Assembly: GCA_018240525.1 (NCBI GenBank)
Contig: JAFEFN010000003.1
Span: 434,001-498,000, forward strand
Source: Pseudomonadota bacterium
GTDB lineage: Bacteria; Pseudomonadota; Gammaproteobacteria; Steroidobacterales; Steroidobacteraceae
Direction: 5' to 3'
Length of the DNA stretch: 64,000 nt
Shown here in pieces: positions 28,640 to 37,238 of this stretch (positions are counted from its first letter, which is position 1; each line of letters starts with the position of its first letter). The notes under the pieces are model-generated. The model was not told where the DNA came from and ran no database searches. It saw only the letters and a list, made by a program, of their open reading frames with translations. The position numbers and the translations under genes are program-made.

Positions 28640-30999
28640 GCGCGCGGACTCAAATGCTGCTGCGCGACCTTTGGCGTCTGCGCGGGCAGGTGCTCGCCGC
28701 GGCTGTGGTCGTGGCGTGTGGAATCGCCGCGCTCGTGGCCATGTACAGTACTTACTACTCACTGATTCGGACACGCAATTCTTACTACGCCGATTACCGG
28801 TTTGCAGATGTCTTTGCGCAATTGAAGCGTGCGCCTCAGAGTCTGGTCGAGGAAATTCAGAGAATTCCCGGCGTCGCGCAGGTTGCAGTGCGCGCTGTGC
28901 GCAGTGTCGTACTCGAAGTACCGGGGCTCGCCGAACCTGCCACCGCGCGTCTCATCTCCATATGCGAGCGACCGGAACGCGGGCTGAATGCTCTCGTCGT
29001 CATGCGGGGCCGCGTACCCAATCCCGCGGCTGACGATGAAGTACTCGCCAGTGACACCTTCGCCCGCGCCAACGGCCTGAACCCTGGAGACAGGGTTGCG
29101 GCGATTCTCAACGGTCGCTGGCAGTCCCTGCGACTCGTTGGCACCGCGCTTTCCCCCGAGTACGTCTATGAAGTAGCCCCGGGTGGTCTCTTCCCAGACA
29201 ACCGGCGATTTGGGGTTCTTTGGATGAATGGTGACGTGCTCGAGCCGGCATTTGGCTTGAAGGGGGCGTTCAATGACGTTTCCCTCGCCCTTGCTCCGGG
29301 GGCAAACACCGCTGATGTGGTCGCCCGATTGGATCGGCTGCTGCGGGTGTATGGAGGACTGTCGGCGTATACCCGCTCGGACCAGGCGTCGGACCGCTTT
29401 CTGACGGACGAACTCGGCGAGATCCAGGTAATGGCGAGCGCGATTCCCCTCCTGTTTCTCGCAGTCGCCGTCTTTCTCTTGTATGTAATCCTTTCACGGC
29501 TCGTTCAAATGCAACGGGCCGATATCGCTCTGCTGAAGGCCTTTGGCCACTCGGATCTTTCCGTCGGAACACACTACATCGGCTTTGCGGCCGCCACCGT
29601 CGCCTCTGGACTTGCACTCGGGCTTCCGCTGGGCGTTTACTTGGGCAAAGTCTTCGTTGGCGTCTATCGCGGCTACTTCCACTTCCCGCAGCTCCACTGG
29701 ATGATGCCCGCATCGCTTCCGGTTGCACTTGCCTTTGCTACATTTCTCGCCGCGGCACTGGGAGCGCTCGGCGCAGTGCGGAGTGCTGTGGCGTTGGCAC
29801 CCGCGGAGGCGATGCGGCCGGAAGCGCCAGCGCGGTTTCGAGCCGGAGTGATCGATCGCGTGGGACTCGTGCGCTGCTTGGCTCCGGCGATGCGCATGCT
29901 GATACGGAACGTCACGCGTCGACCCATCAAGGCGGTGCTCTCGGTATTCACCATCTCGCTCGCGATTGCGCTGATGGTCGTCGGGCGATTTCCCGTCGAC
30001 GCGGTGAACACCTTGCTCAGGTGGCAATTTGACGGGGTTCAGCGCGCCGACGTTGCGGCTGTCTTTAGCGAGCCTCGTTCTGCGTCAGTCCTGGCCGAAA
30101 CGGCTCGCTTGCCGGGCGTCGTCGAGGTGCAAGGATTCAGAGCGGTGCCCGCTTGGATTCGGGCACTTTATCGATCGAAGCGCGTGGAGATCGTGAGTAC
30201 CACACCGCACGGTGAGCTGCGACGGGTAATCGATCAAGAATTCCGCCGCATTGACCCGCACGACGACGGGATTGTCTTGGGGCAGAAACTCGCTCAACTG
30301 CTGGCCGTTAAAGCAGGCGACCTTATTACCGTGGACGTGCTCGAGGGCACTCGCCCGAGCTTCCAAGTGCGCGTTACTGGGATTGTCGATGAGTTGCTGG
30401 GGCTCGGTGCCTACATGGAGCACACGACTCTCTCGCGCCGGTTGATGGAGGCTGATACCGTCTCCGGCGTCTACCTGCGAGCTGACCCGGCGCAGTGGGA
30501 GCCCCTTCTTGCGGAGTTGAAGCACATTCCGGCTGTCGCAGGGGTCTCGAGCCGTGGGGCACTTCTCGCCAGTATCAAGGAGACCATGGACCGCAGCTTC
30601 ATCACTTTCAGTGCCATCCTCACACTATTTGCGGCGGCAATCGTCGTAGGGATGGTCTATAACAGCATGCGCGTCGCCTTGTCTGAACGGGGCCATGAAC
30701 TGGCCAGTCTGCGCGTGCTTGGGTTTACGGAACGGGAAATCGCTTTCATCCTGCTTGGGGAGCAGGCATTGGTTGCGCTCGCCGCGCTGCCAGTAGGACT
30801 GCTGATCGGATACGCAATCTGTGCGCTCTTGGTGCCACTGTTCGACCGGGAGAATTTCCGGCTGCCGCTTACGGTGAGTCCACAGACGCTCTTGGTCGCG
30901 GGCTCTGCGGCCCTGGCATCTGCCGCGGTCTGCGGGATGATCGTGGCGCGAAGACTGAAAGCGCTCGATCTGATCGCGGTTCTGAAGACTCGCGAATGA
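28633..30999 (+). CDS. FtsX-like ABC transporter permease
   Basis: A 788-residue membrane protein with two FtsX-type halves. It has an N-terminal helix ([17 protein letters not shown]), a large extracytoplasmic domain (about 60-255), three helices (about 270-390), a second extracytoplasmic domain (about 450-640), and three closing helices. It is about twice the size of a single FtsX-domain permease, resembling the fused permeases of the LolC/E-MacB group. Translation starts at GTG (28633 or 28636) overlapping the ATPase stop. The cargo is unknown. Confidence 0.88.
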   Translation: MVSARTQMLLRDLWRLRGQVLAAAVVVACGIAALVAMYSTYYSLIRTRNSYYADYRFADVFAQLKRAPQSLVEEIQRIPGVAQVAVRAVRSVVLEVPGLAEPATARLISICERPERGLNALVVMRGRVPNPAADDEVLASDTFARANGLNPGDRVAAILNGRWQSLRLVGTALSPEYVYEVAPGGLFPDNRRFGVLWMNGDVLEPAFGLKGAFNDVSLALAPGANTADVVARLDRLLRVYGGLSAYTRSDQASDRFLTDELGEIQVMASAIPLLFLAVAVFLLYVILSRLVQMQRADIALLKAFGHSDLSVGTHYIGFAAATVASGLALGLPLGVYLGKVFVGVYRGYFHFPQLHWMMPASLPVALAFATFLAAALGALGAVRSAVALAPAEAMRPEAPARFRAGVIDRVGLVRCLAPAMRMLIRNVTRRPIKAVLSVFTISLAIALMVVGRFPVDAVNTLLRWQFDGVQRADVAAVFSEPRSASVLAETARLPGVVEVQGFRAVPAWIRALYRSKRVEIVSTTPHGELRRVIDQEFRRIDPHDDGIVLGQKLAQLLAVKAGDLITVDVLEGTRPSFQVRVTGIVDELLGLGAYMEHTTLSRRLMEADTVSGVYLRADPAQWEPLLAELKHIPAVAGVSSRGALLASIKETMDRSFITFSAILTLFAAAIVVGMVYNSMRVALSERGHELASLRVLGFTEREIAFILLGEQALVALAALPVGLLIGYAICALLVPLFDRENFRLPLTVSPQTLLVAGSAALASAAVCGMIVARRLKALDLIAVLKTRE

Positions 31000-32198
31000 G
31001 CCCCGCAGCTCGACAGTGGCTTCGCTACGCGCTCTTCGCCGCGATCGGAGCGCTTTCGGCCGCGGGGCTGTGGCTGCTACTACGTCCCAATCCAGTCGAT
31101 GTCGAGGTGGCGCCGGTCGAGCGCGGATCGCTGCGAGTTACCATCGATGAGCAGGCCGAGACGCGCAGTCATGATCGCTTTGTGATCACGGCGCCGGTGG
31201 CGGGTCGCGTCCTTCGCCTGGAACTGCACGAAGGGGATACTGTAGCTGAGGGCCAGACGATCGCCGAACTCGAGCCTGCACCGGTCGGTGAACGAGAACT
31301 ACGAGAGCTCGAAGCACGGCTCGCTTCCGCGCGGGAGTTGCAACATGAGGCCGAACACCGCTTGGCGCGAGCGCAGGAGGGTCTCGCTTACGCCCAGCGC
31401 GAGCGCGCTCGGACAGACAGCCTGGTGGCTCGGGGGCTCGCTGCGCAACAGTTGCTCGATCAAGTCACGACCCAACAGCGGGTAGCCGAACAGGAGATTG
31501 AGGCAGCGCATCACCGCGTGGCCTCGGCGGCGGCGGACGTTGAGGCAATCAGGGCGGAGTTAATTTCCACACGGTCCGGACCAACCAAATCGGCAGCCAT
31601 TCTGAAAATTCGCGCCCCACTCGCGGGTCGCGTGTTGCGGGTGCCGGAGAAGAGTGACCGAGTGGTGACTAGCGGGGCACCACTGGCGGTGATCGGGGAT
31701 TTGTCTCACCTTGAGGTCTTGATCGAGATGCTCTCGACCGACGCGGTTAAAGTGCGGCTCGGCATGCCGGTCCTTGTCGACGGCTGGGGTGGCGAGCGGG
31801 TGCTGCACGCACGCGTGGCGGTGGTCGAACCCTATGCGTTTACGAAAGTGTCGGCGTTAGGGGTCGAGGAGAAGCGAACTAACGTGATCGCTGAATTCAT
31901 TGAATCGCCGGCGCCGCTCGGGGATGGTTATCGCCTGCAGGCTCATGTGGTGACCTATAGTACCGATGACGCAATCAAGGCGCCTGCAGCAGCGCTGTAC
32001 CCCTGCGGCGATGCGTGGTGCGTGTTCGCGGTGGAAAACGGGCGCGCGCACATACGCCGTGTGCGCGTAGGTCACCGCACGTCGGAATACTTCGAAGCAC
32101 AGGGAGGGCTAGCAGTCGGGACGGAACTCGTCTGCTACCCGCCCAACGATCTCGCCGAGGCCGCGCGTGTCAAGGCGAGTCGACGACCAAGTCATTAA
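30996..32198 (+). CDS. HlyD-type periplasmic adaptor of the ABC exporter
   Basis: A 400-residue membrane fusion protein. The N-terminal anchor (LFAAIGALSAAGLWLLL) is followed by the biotinyl-lipoyl-like domain (GRVLRLELHEGDTVAEGQTIAELE), a long coiled-coil (RELEARLASARELQHEAEHRLARAQEG...), and the beta-barrel domain (SDRVVTSGAPLAVIGDLSHLEVLIEM). Its ATG overlaps the permease stop, so the four genes from 27187 form one operon. It would couple the inner-membrane permease to an outer-membrane channel, which is not encoded here. Confidence 0.88.
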   Translation: MSPAARQWLRYALFAAIGALSAAGLWLLLRPNPVDVEVAPVERGSLRVTIDEQAETRSHDRFVITAPVAGRVLRLELHEGDTVAEGQTIAELEPAPVGERELRELEARLASARELQHEAEHRLARAQEGLAYAQRERARTDSLVARGLAAQQLLDQVTTQQRVAEQEIEAAHHRVASAAADVEAIRAELISTRSGPTKSAAILKIRAPLAGRVLRVPEKSDRVVTSGAPLAVIGDLSHLEVLIEMLSTDAVKVRLGMPVLVDGWGGERVLHARVAVVEPYAFTKVSALGVEEKRTNVIAEFIESPAPLGDGYRLQAHVVTYSTDDAIKAPAAALYPCGDAWCVFAVENGRAHIRRVRVGHRTSEYFEAQGGLAVGTELVCYPPNDLAEAARVKASRRPSH

Positions 32199-32751
32199 GG
32201 GATTCGGAGGTCCAGCACCTGCCTCACCGACAGCCGGTCACTGGGGATGTCCGCCCGTGGGCTTCTCATCATTGGCAACACGGCGTTTATAGATTGCCGG
32301 GAGGCTTGAAAGCGACCAGCGGTGCCGGTCTCTCATGGCGATTTGGCAGGAAAGCCAACCTCTCAGGGCTAGTACTCGGATCCAAATCCGCGAGATAGCG
32401 TCATCTGATCAATAGGTTAAGACAGTCAAGACGCAAAATCGCTTCGGCAGTTCTCGGCTCCGCTTCGCCCTGGCAGCCGTTGACTGTTCCGGCCACGCAC
32501 CAACTGGCCCTTCCGGTGGGGCTCCAGTGAGGCTCCGGAGCCGCTCCAAGATCGAATCGACCTCGGTAGTTTGGAGCATCCAGCCACGACGTTCGGCTGA
32601 GACTAAATCGCGCCGGTAGGGGTCGCCGACAGTTGATGGCTTTCGAGTGGCTCGGGCCATCATCGAGGCCTGCAGCGGCAAATTTCTCCATGGGCAAAAC
32701 CTGCGTGCCGCGGAAGCCTACAATGCGGGGGCGCTATCCCTTCGGTGTGAT
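32199..32751. other. Gap without a convincing gene
   Basis: About 550 bases between the adaptor gene and the operator-like site. Open frames of 90-98 codons on the minus strand (32401-32697) show no known family and conflicting frames. No repeat or RNA structure stands out. The promoter of the cytochrome-porin operon must lie near the right end. Confidence 0.5.
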
Positions 32752-32771
32752 CTACCTATAGACATAGGTAG
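32752..32771 (+). promoter_or_regulatory. Inverted repeat upstream of the cytochrome-porin gene
   Basis: Perfect arms CTACCTAT (32752-32759) and ATAGGTAG (32764-32771) surround a 4-bp spacer. The right arm ends 75 bp before the chosen ATG at 32846. ATAGGTAG followed by CTTCC is like the FixJ recognition sequence GTAMGTAG with TTTCC after it; the arms also match NarL-type TACYYMT heptamers. Both regulators are LuxR-family dimers, so a response regulator such as the FixJ encoded at 38.5 kb is a reasonable candidate (inference). Confidence 0.5.
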
Positions 32772-32845
32772 CTTCCTTGATTTAACCGCTGGTGGCCGCT
32801 GACTACGCTGATGGCCGATCTAACGAGGCCAGTCGAAAGATACGT

Positions 32846-34288
32846 ATGACATGTAGAACCCAATCCCAGGCGATCCGCAGTGTATTGGCCGTGGCAGTGT
32901 TGGCTGCGACCAGCTTGCTGGCGCCCTCGCTGGCTTTCGCCGTTCCCAGCTTCGCGCGCCAGACCGGCATGGCCTGCGAAGCGTGTCATACGGTGTACCC
33001 GGAGCTCACTCACTTCGGCCGGGTGTTCAAAGCCAACGGTTACATCCTGACAAACGTCAGGCAGGTTCGCGATGTCAGTGGCAAGAAGGAGGAACTGCTG
33101 AGCCTTGCTCAGACGGTCCCTCTGTCAATAATGGCTCAGGTCTCCTATACACAGATGAAGACTTCGGTGCCCGATCTTACTGCCGCGGGCGCTCCTGGCG
33201 TGGCGCAGAATGGGTCCGCTGGCTTTCCTCAACAACTCAGCCTTTTCTATGCTGGGAAAATAGCCCCGAACTTTGGCGCCTTCTTCCAGCTCACCTACGC
33301 CAATGACTCCGGCACGATCAGCATGGACAATACCGATCTGCGCTTTGCCGACACCGCTCTGATGTCGGACAATCACCCGCTGACGTACGGGGTATCGTTA
33401 AATAACAACCCTACCGTCCAGGACTTGTGGAACAGCACGCCCGCGTGGGGCTTCCCATTCGCGGCAAGCAACGCAAACGTGTCACCGCTTGCGGGAACCG
33501 CCATCGACGGTGCTTTTGCGCAGGATGTTGCGGGACTTACCGCATACGTGCTCTGGAATGAATCGCTGTATGCGGAGGTGGGTGGGTACCGCTCCGCCAA
33601 GCAGGGTTCTACCAACGCCCTCACTGGGGGCGCTGGACCGCTGGATGGCACCGCATCGAACGTCATGTCGGGCGTGGCACCCTATTGGCGCGTTGCCTAC
33701 GAGCACAACTGGAAAGCCCACTCCCTTGAAGTGGGCGCCTACGGTGCTCAATTTCGCTTGTACCCGGGAGCCGGAGCTCCCCTCGAGGGGCCGCTGAATG
33801 AATTCAAAGATGTGGCCGAAGACTTACAGTACCAGTTCATCGGAGACGAAAACATCATCACTGTGGGTGCCACCCACATTCACGAGGCGATGACGCTTGC
33901 TCCGGGCAGCGCAGCGAACCCATCCGACACACTCAACACCAGTCGCGCGTGGGTGACCTATTATTACCGCCGGCACATCGGTGGGACGGTAGGGTACTTC
34001 TCCACCTCGGGCAGTGCAGATCCGGGCCTGTACCCTGCTGAGCCCCCACCGAGTGACTCCGGCGTCGCTTTCAGCTCCAATCCCGGGGTGGTGACCAGTG
34101 CGAACGGCTCTCCCGATACACGCGGATGGATCGCGGAGGTGAACTACGTTCCCTGGCTCAACGTCAAGATATCCGCCCAATACACCATGTACAACCAGTT
34201 CAACGGTGCCTCCAAGAACTATGACGGCGTCGGCCGCAACGCCTCGGACAACAACACGCTGTACCTATTACTGTGGTTTGCGTACTGA
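32846..34288 (+). CDS. Cyc2-like fused monoheme cytochrome c - outer-membrane porin
   Basis: A 480-residue exported protein. The signal peptide ends near AFA (about residue 32), followed by VPSFARQTGMACEACHTVYP. The heme motif CEACH is at 44-48 and is followed by ELTHFGRVFKANGY. This N-terminal block is shared with Cyc2 iron oxidases and with many uncharacterised monoheme porins. The rest has no further cysteine pairs and is made of alternating polar/aromatic beta strands (TYGVSLNNNPTV, YWRVAYEHNWKAHSLEVGAYGAQ). The protein ends in LYLLLWFAY, with the C-terminal aromatic residue of outer-membrane barrels. Function by family: passing electrons across the outer membrane from an external donor. 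Start choice: the methionine at 32846 gives a good signal peptide; the frame extends to 32792. Confidence 0.75.
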   Translation: MTCRTQSQAIRSVLAVAVLAATSLLAPSLAFAVPSFARQTGMACEACHTVYPELTHFGRVFKANGYILTNVRQVRDVSGKKEELLSLAQTVPLSIMAQVSYTQMKTSVPDLTAAGAPGVAQNGSAGFPQQLSLFYAGKIAPNFGAFFQLTYANDSGTISMDNTDLRFADTALMSDNHPLTYGVSLNNNPTVQDLWNSTPAWGFPFAASNANVSPLAGTAIDGAFAQDVAGLTAYVLWNESLYAEVGGYRSAKQGSTNALTGGAGPLDGTASNVMSGVAPYWRVAYEHNWKAHSLEVGAYGAQFRLYPGAGAPLEGPLNEFKDVAEDLQYQFIGDENIITVGATHIHEAMTLAPGSAANPSDTLNTSRAWVTYYYRRHIGGTVGYFSTSGSADPGLYPAEPPPSDSGVAFSSNPGVVTSANGSPDTRGWIAEVNYVPWLNVKISAQYTMYNQFNGASKNYDGVGRNASDNNTLYLLLWFAY

Positions 34289-34292
34289 GTTG

Positions 34293-34961
34293 ATGCACAT
34301 GCAAGACCTCAAAAAGGCTAGATTCCAAATGACTTGGGCCGCTAGAGTAATGGCTATAGCTGGCCTCGCCGTCATTGCTGTTGGAAGCGCACCGGCACGC
34401 GCAGACGAGATCGACGCCGCAGCACGCGAGCGTGCGCGGTTGGTCGCAATCACCGTGTGCGGCACGTGCCACGGCCGCACCGGCAATAGCACCCAACCGA
34501 AGTTCCCACGTCTTGCCGGGCAGTCTGCCAATTACCTCGCCGCGCAGCTCAAGGCCTTCCGCGCGCAGACCCGGGGGGACCCCGACGCGATCAGCTACAT
34601 GTGGGGAATGGCCAGCGAACTGGATGACAGCACTATCGCAGCCCTCGCGGATTATTATTCCGCGCAGAAAGCTGAGCCAAGCTCTAACGCGCTCTCGCTC
34701 CAAGGCGGCACCGGAAAGCAGATATACGAGCAGGGCATCGCGGCTGAAGGTGTGCCGGCCTGCAGCAGCTGCCACGGATCGGACGCGCATGGAGTTGGAG
34801 ACTTCCCGCGGCTTGCCGGCCAACACTCACAGTACGTCTTGAAACAGCTGGCCTCCTTTCAGAGCAACATGCGTAATGTCGCAGTAATGCATGGAGTCGC
34901 ACTGAACCTGCGCTCACCGGAGATGAGTGCTATAGCAGCGTATCTGGAAGCCCAGCCGTGA
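34293..34961 (+). CDS. Diheme cytochrome c4-like protein
   Basis: A 222-residue periplasmic cytochrome with signal peptide (AARVMAIAGLAVIAVGSAPARADE). Heme motifs CGTCH and CSSCH lie in two repeated domains, each followed by FPRLAGQ, a c4 hallmark, and methionine-containing segments (YMWGMA, NVAVMHGVA) that may give axial ligands. It lies four bases after the cytochrome-porin stop. Starts at 34293, 34299 and 34329 are all possible. Cytochrome c4 carries electrons to cbb3 oxidases in other bacteria, which fits the cbb3 genes encoded downstream. Confidence 0.9.
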   Translation: MHMQDLKKARFQMTWAARVMAIAGLAVIAVGSAPARADEIDAAARERARLVAITVCGTCHGRTGNSTQPKFPRLAGQSANYLAAQLKAFRAQTRGDPDAISYMWGMASELDDSTIAALADYYSAQKAEPSSNALSLQGGTGKQIYEQGIAAEGVPACSSCHGSDAHGVGDFPRLAGQHSQYVLKQLASFQSNMRNVAVMHGVALNLRSPEMSAIAAYLEAQP

Positions 34962-35053
34962 CCGGCGTGAATCGGGTCTCGACTTCAACCTGCTCGCGTC
35001 ACGGCGCGTCGATGATCGCTGACGCGCCCCCAATCGATACCAGAGGAATCCAC

Positions 35054-35380
35054 ATGAAAGCAGATTTTAGGACTTCGCGGCGCCAGCTTCTGAAGGTAGT
35101 GGTTTTGGGCACCGCCTTGGCGCCGCTGGTTGACTTAGGTATGCGAACCGCCATGGCGGCAGATGCGCCGTTGTTGACTGAAGATGACCCCACTGCCAAG
35201 GCGCTGAAGTACGTACCCGATGCCAGCAAGGCCACCGGTGCAAAGCCCGGCAGCAAGTGCGCCAACTGCAATTTCTTCCAGGGTGCGCCGGGGGCTAATG
35301 CCGGGCCGTGTCAAATATTCCCCGGGAAGGCGGTCAAGGCGGCGGGCTGGTGCGTCTCGTGGGCCGCCAAGCCGAATTAG
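35054..35380 (+). CDS. High-potential iron-sulfur protein, Tat-exported
   Basis: A 108-residue periplasmic HiPIP. The N-terminus has a twin-arginine signal, TSRRQLLKVVVLGTALAP, so it is folded with its cluster before export. Four cluster cysteines follow in the family pattern: C69, C72 (CANC), C86 (GPCQIFPG) and C100 (GWCVSW). The start at 35054 has AGAGGA 7-12 bases upstream; the longer frame from 34958 adds 32 unrelated residues. HiPIPs shuttle electrons at high potential, and the family includes Iro of acidophilic iron oxidisers. Confidence 0.92.
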   Translation: MKADFRTSRRQLLKVVVLGTALAPLVDLGMRTAMAADAPLLTEDDPTAKALKYVPDASKATGAKPGSKCANCNFFQGAPGANAGPCQIFPGKAVKAAGWCVSWAAKPN

Positions 35381-35446
35381 GCGCAGCTCGAGCAGCCATG
35401 TCGCTATCGACCGGCTAAACCGTTTCGGTTCGAGGCTTTAGTACAA

Positions 35447-35454
35447 GTACGTAT
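35447..35454 (+). promoter_or_regulatory. FixJ-like site upstream of the Usp gene
   Basis: GTACGTAT matches GTAMGTAG at 7 of 8 positions and has a TACGTA core. It ends 77 bp before the Usp ATG. Similar sites lie 74-76 bp upstream of the BON and ccoN starts. Confidence 0.35.
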
Positions 35455-35530
35455 CGATCGCCGGTAGTTGCGAATTCCGGCACCGTAGGCATCTGGAACA
35501 GACTCCCGCGCATGTAAACGTGGAGGCTTC

Positions 35531-36520
35531 ATGTATCCAATACATCGCATCTTGGTGGCCCTGAAGGACATTCACGGACGGTCCTCCCCGATCCTTGCAA
35601 AGACACGTCAACTCGCGCGGTCACTGGACGCCGAAGTTTGCCTGTTTCATGCCATTACCGAGCCGGTCTATATTGACTCGCGCGGACTTACTGGCCAGTC
35701 CATGCGGGACATCGAGCGCGGCGAAATCCTCCAGGCCACCAAGCGTCTGGAAGCGATGGCGAAAAGGCTGCGGCAATCCGGCCTCGATGTAACCACCAAG
35801 GCGGTTTGGGACTATCCCAGTCACGAATCAGTCGTGCGTGCAGCCGTGAGCTGGGACGCCAATTTGGTGATAGCCGATTGTTACCGTCCCCGACACCCAG
35901 TCCCCTGGCTCATGCACTTCACTGACTGGGAGCTTCTACGTCGCTGTCCGGTGCCAGTGTTACTCATCAAGAATCGGCGCCCGTACACACGCAAACCGAT
36001 CCTGGCCGCCATCGACCCCCTCCACGCTTTCTCTAAACCGACGAAGCTGGACGACGAAATTCTACGCAATGCCGCAACCCTCGCCGATGCCGTCCACGCT
36101 CCGCTGCACGTCGTCAATGCTTACAGTCCCATGCTCATCGGAATGACCCCCGCAGAGTTGTCCGCCACCAATGGCATAAAGAAAGCGCAAAAGGCCGCCG
36201 CCGCGCAGGCACACCGCGCCGCAGACCCCAAACTTGAGCAGTTCGGCGTTCCACGCAAGCGACGGCATATCATCGATAGCTTCCCGCTGGACGCGATCCG
36301 AAACGTCTCGGATAAGCTTGGCGCACAGATCGTGGCGATGGGCGCTATTTCACGCTCCGGGCTAAAGCAGCTGCTCATCGGCAATACTGCCGAACGCATG
36401 CTTGATCGCCTTACCTGCGATGTTCTGATCGTCAAGCCGCGTGATTTCAAGGCACGGGTCGCGCGTGCACGGCGCGGCCCGCAAATCGTCGGCCTGCCCT
36501 TGGTTCCGCCTGGCTTCTAG
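35531..36520 (+). CDS. Tandem universal stress protein (UspA family)
   Basis: A 329-residue cytoplasmic protein with two Usp domains. The first is about 1-155 (YPIHRILVALKDIHGRSSPIL, ending VPVLLIKNRRPY). The second is about 160-310 (KPILAAIDPLHAF, AMGAISRSGLKQLLIGNTAERMLDRL, VLIVKPRDF). The G-2x-G-9x-G(S/T)-type ATP loop is visible in the second domain as GAISRSGLKQLLIGNTAE. A GGAGG ribosome site precedes the ATG. Tandem Usp genes are commonly induced by oxygen limitation in proteobacteria. Confidence 0.93.
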   Translation: MYPIHRILVALKDIHGRSSPILAKTRQLARSLDAEVCLFHAITEPVYIDSRGLTGQSMRDIERGEILQATKRLEAMAKRLRQSGLDVTTKAVWDYPSHESVVRAAVSWDANLVIADCYRPRHPVPWLMHFTDWELLRRCPVPVLLIKNRRPYTRKPILAAIDPLHAFSKPTKLDDEILRNAATLADAVHAPLHVVNAYSPMLIGMTPAELSATNGIKKAQKAAAAQAHRAADPKLEQFGVPRKRRHIIDSFPLDAIRNVSDKLGAQIVAMGAISRSGLKQLLIGNTAERMLDRLTCDVLIVKPRDFKARVARARRGPQIVGLPLVPPGF

Positions 36521-36630
36521 TAGGCTGATATTTCAAGCGTTCGGCTGTTCCGCCGGATTTCGATCGCACTTTAACAAAGTAGCGAGCGCTCTCTGACGCG
36601 CTCGTACTATAGGATGGCCGACCATCCCGC

Positions 36631-37041
36631 TTACCTCTGCAAGCGATCCACTTGGGCGCGCATGCGATCAGCACCCCGAAAGAACTTCCTACCGAAGGCG
36701 ACCAGCTCACCGTCGGTCGGATGATCAAGCGTCTCAACTCCCGAAAGCCGCTTGGCGATTTCAACGTGTTTCTGGTGAATACGCTGAACCAGTTCTGTCT
36801 TTGCACTGGCCGGGCCAGTTATTAAAATTGCCCCGGCACTCTGGAGCTCATGGGCAATGCGATCCAGGAAATCACTATCCAATGATAAGTGACCATTGTC
36901 ACTGGAATTTGCTTTGTGGTGGAGATGCTGCCGACCGCGTGCGCTGCGCACCACGACCGTCGCCATGTGCTCGGGGTTGAAGCTGATGATTTTGGCGATC
37001 TCATGATCGAGCCAAACGATGTAATGGAAGTGTTCAGTCAT
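36631..37041 (-). CDS. Small protein of the 'translational machinery protein' family (eRF1-like)
   Basis: A 136-residue cytoplasmic protein. It begins TEHFHYIVWLDHEIAKIISFNPE, then HLHHKANSSDNGH, ILITGPASAKTELVQRIHQKH and GVETLDHPTDGELVAFGRKFF. These blocks match a conserved proteobacterial family whose members resemble the C-terminal domain of eukaryotic release factor eRF1; NCBI labels them translational machinery protein. Start at 37041 is chosen because homologues begin near the MxxxFH start; longer frames run into the fixL upstream region. It is divergent from fixL with about 200 bp between. The exact function is unknown. Confidence 0.7.
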   Translation of the reverse strand: MTEHFHYIVWLDHEIAKIISFNPEHMATVVVRSARGRQHLHHKANSSDNGHLSLDSDFLDRIAHELQSAGAILITGPASAKTELVQRIHQKHVEIAKRLSGVETLDHPTDGELVAFGRKFFRGADRMRAQVDRLQR

Positions 37042-37238
37042 ATTTGGATTTCCCGGAAAGTTCGACGAGCCAACCTGTAGGCATTTCGCGCCCGTGCGGC
37101 CATCCAACCTATACGCACATGTACGCATCCCGGTGCACTGCGGCCCGCGGTAAATTTCAGTCATGCTACAGTTCGATGTACGCGGTACTAGCGCACTCGC
37201 GCGCACCGAAGTTCGGTCGCAGGTACCTTACAGAAAAC

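Noticed and set aside
32401..32697. Minus-strand frames of 90-98 codons before the cytochrome-porin gene
   Set aside because: Two overlapping frames compete, neither shows a known family or a good start.
35209..35216. GTACGTAC inside the HiPIP gene
   Set aside because: It lies in coding sequence and far from a start codon, so it is probably chance; similar TACGTA hexamers also occur inside ccoI and the first MFS gene.
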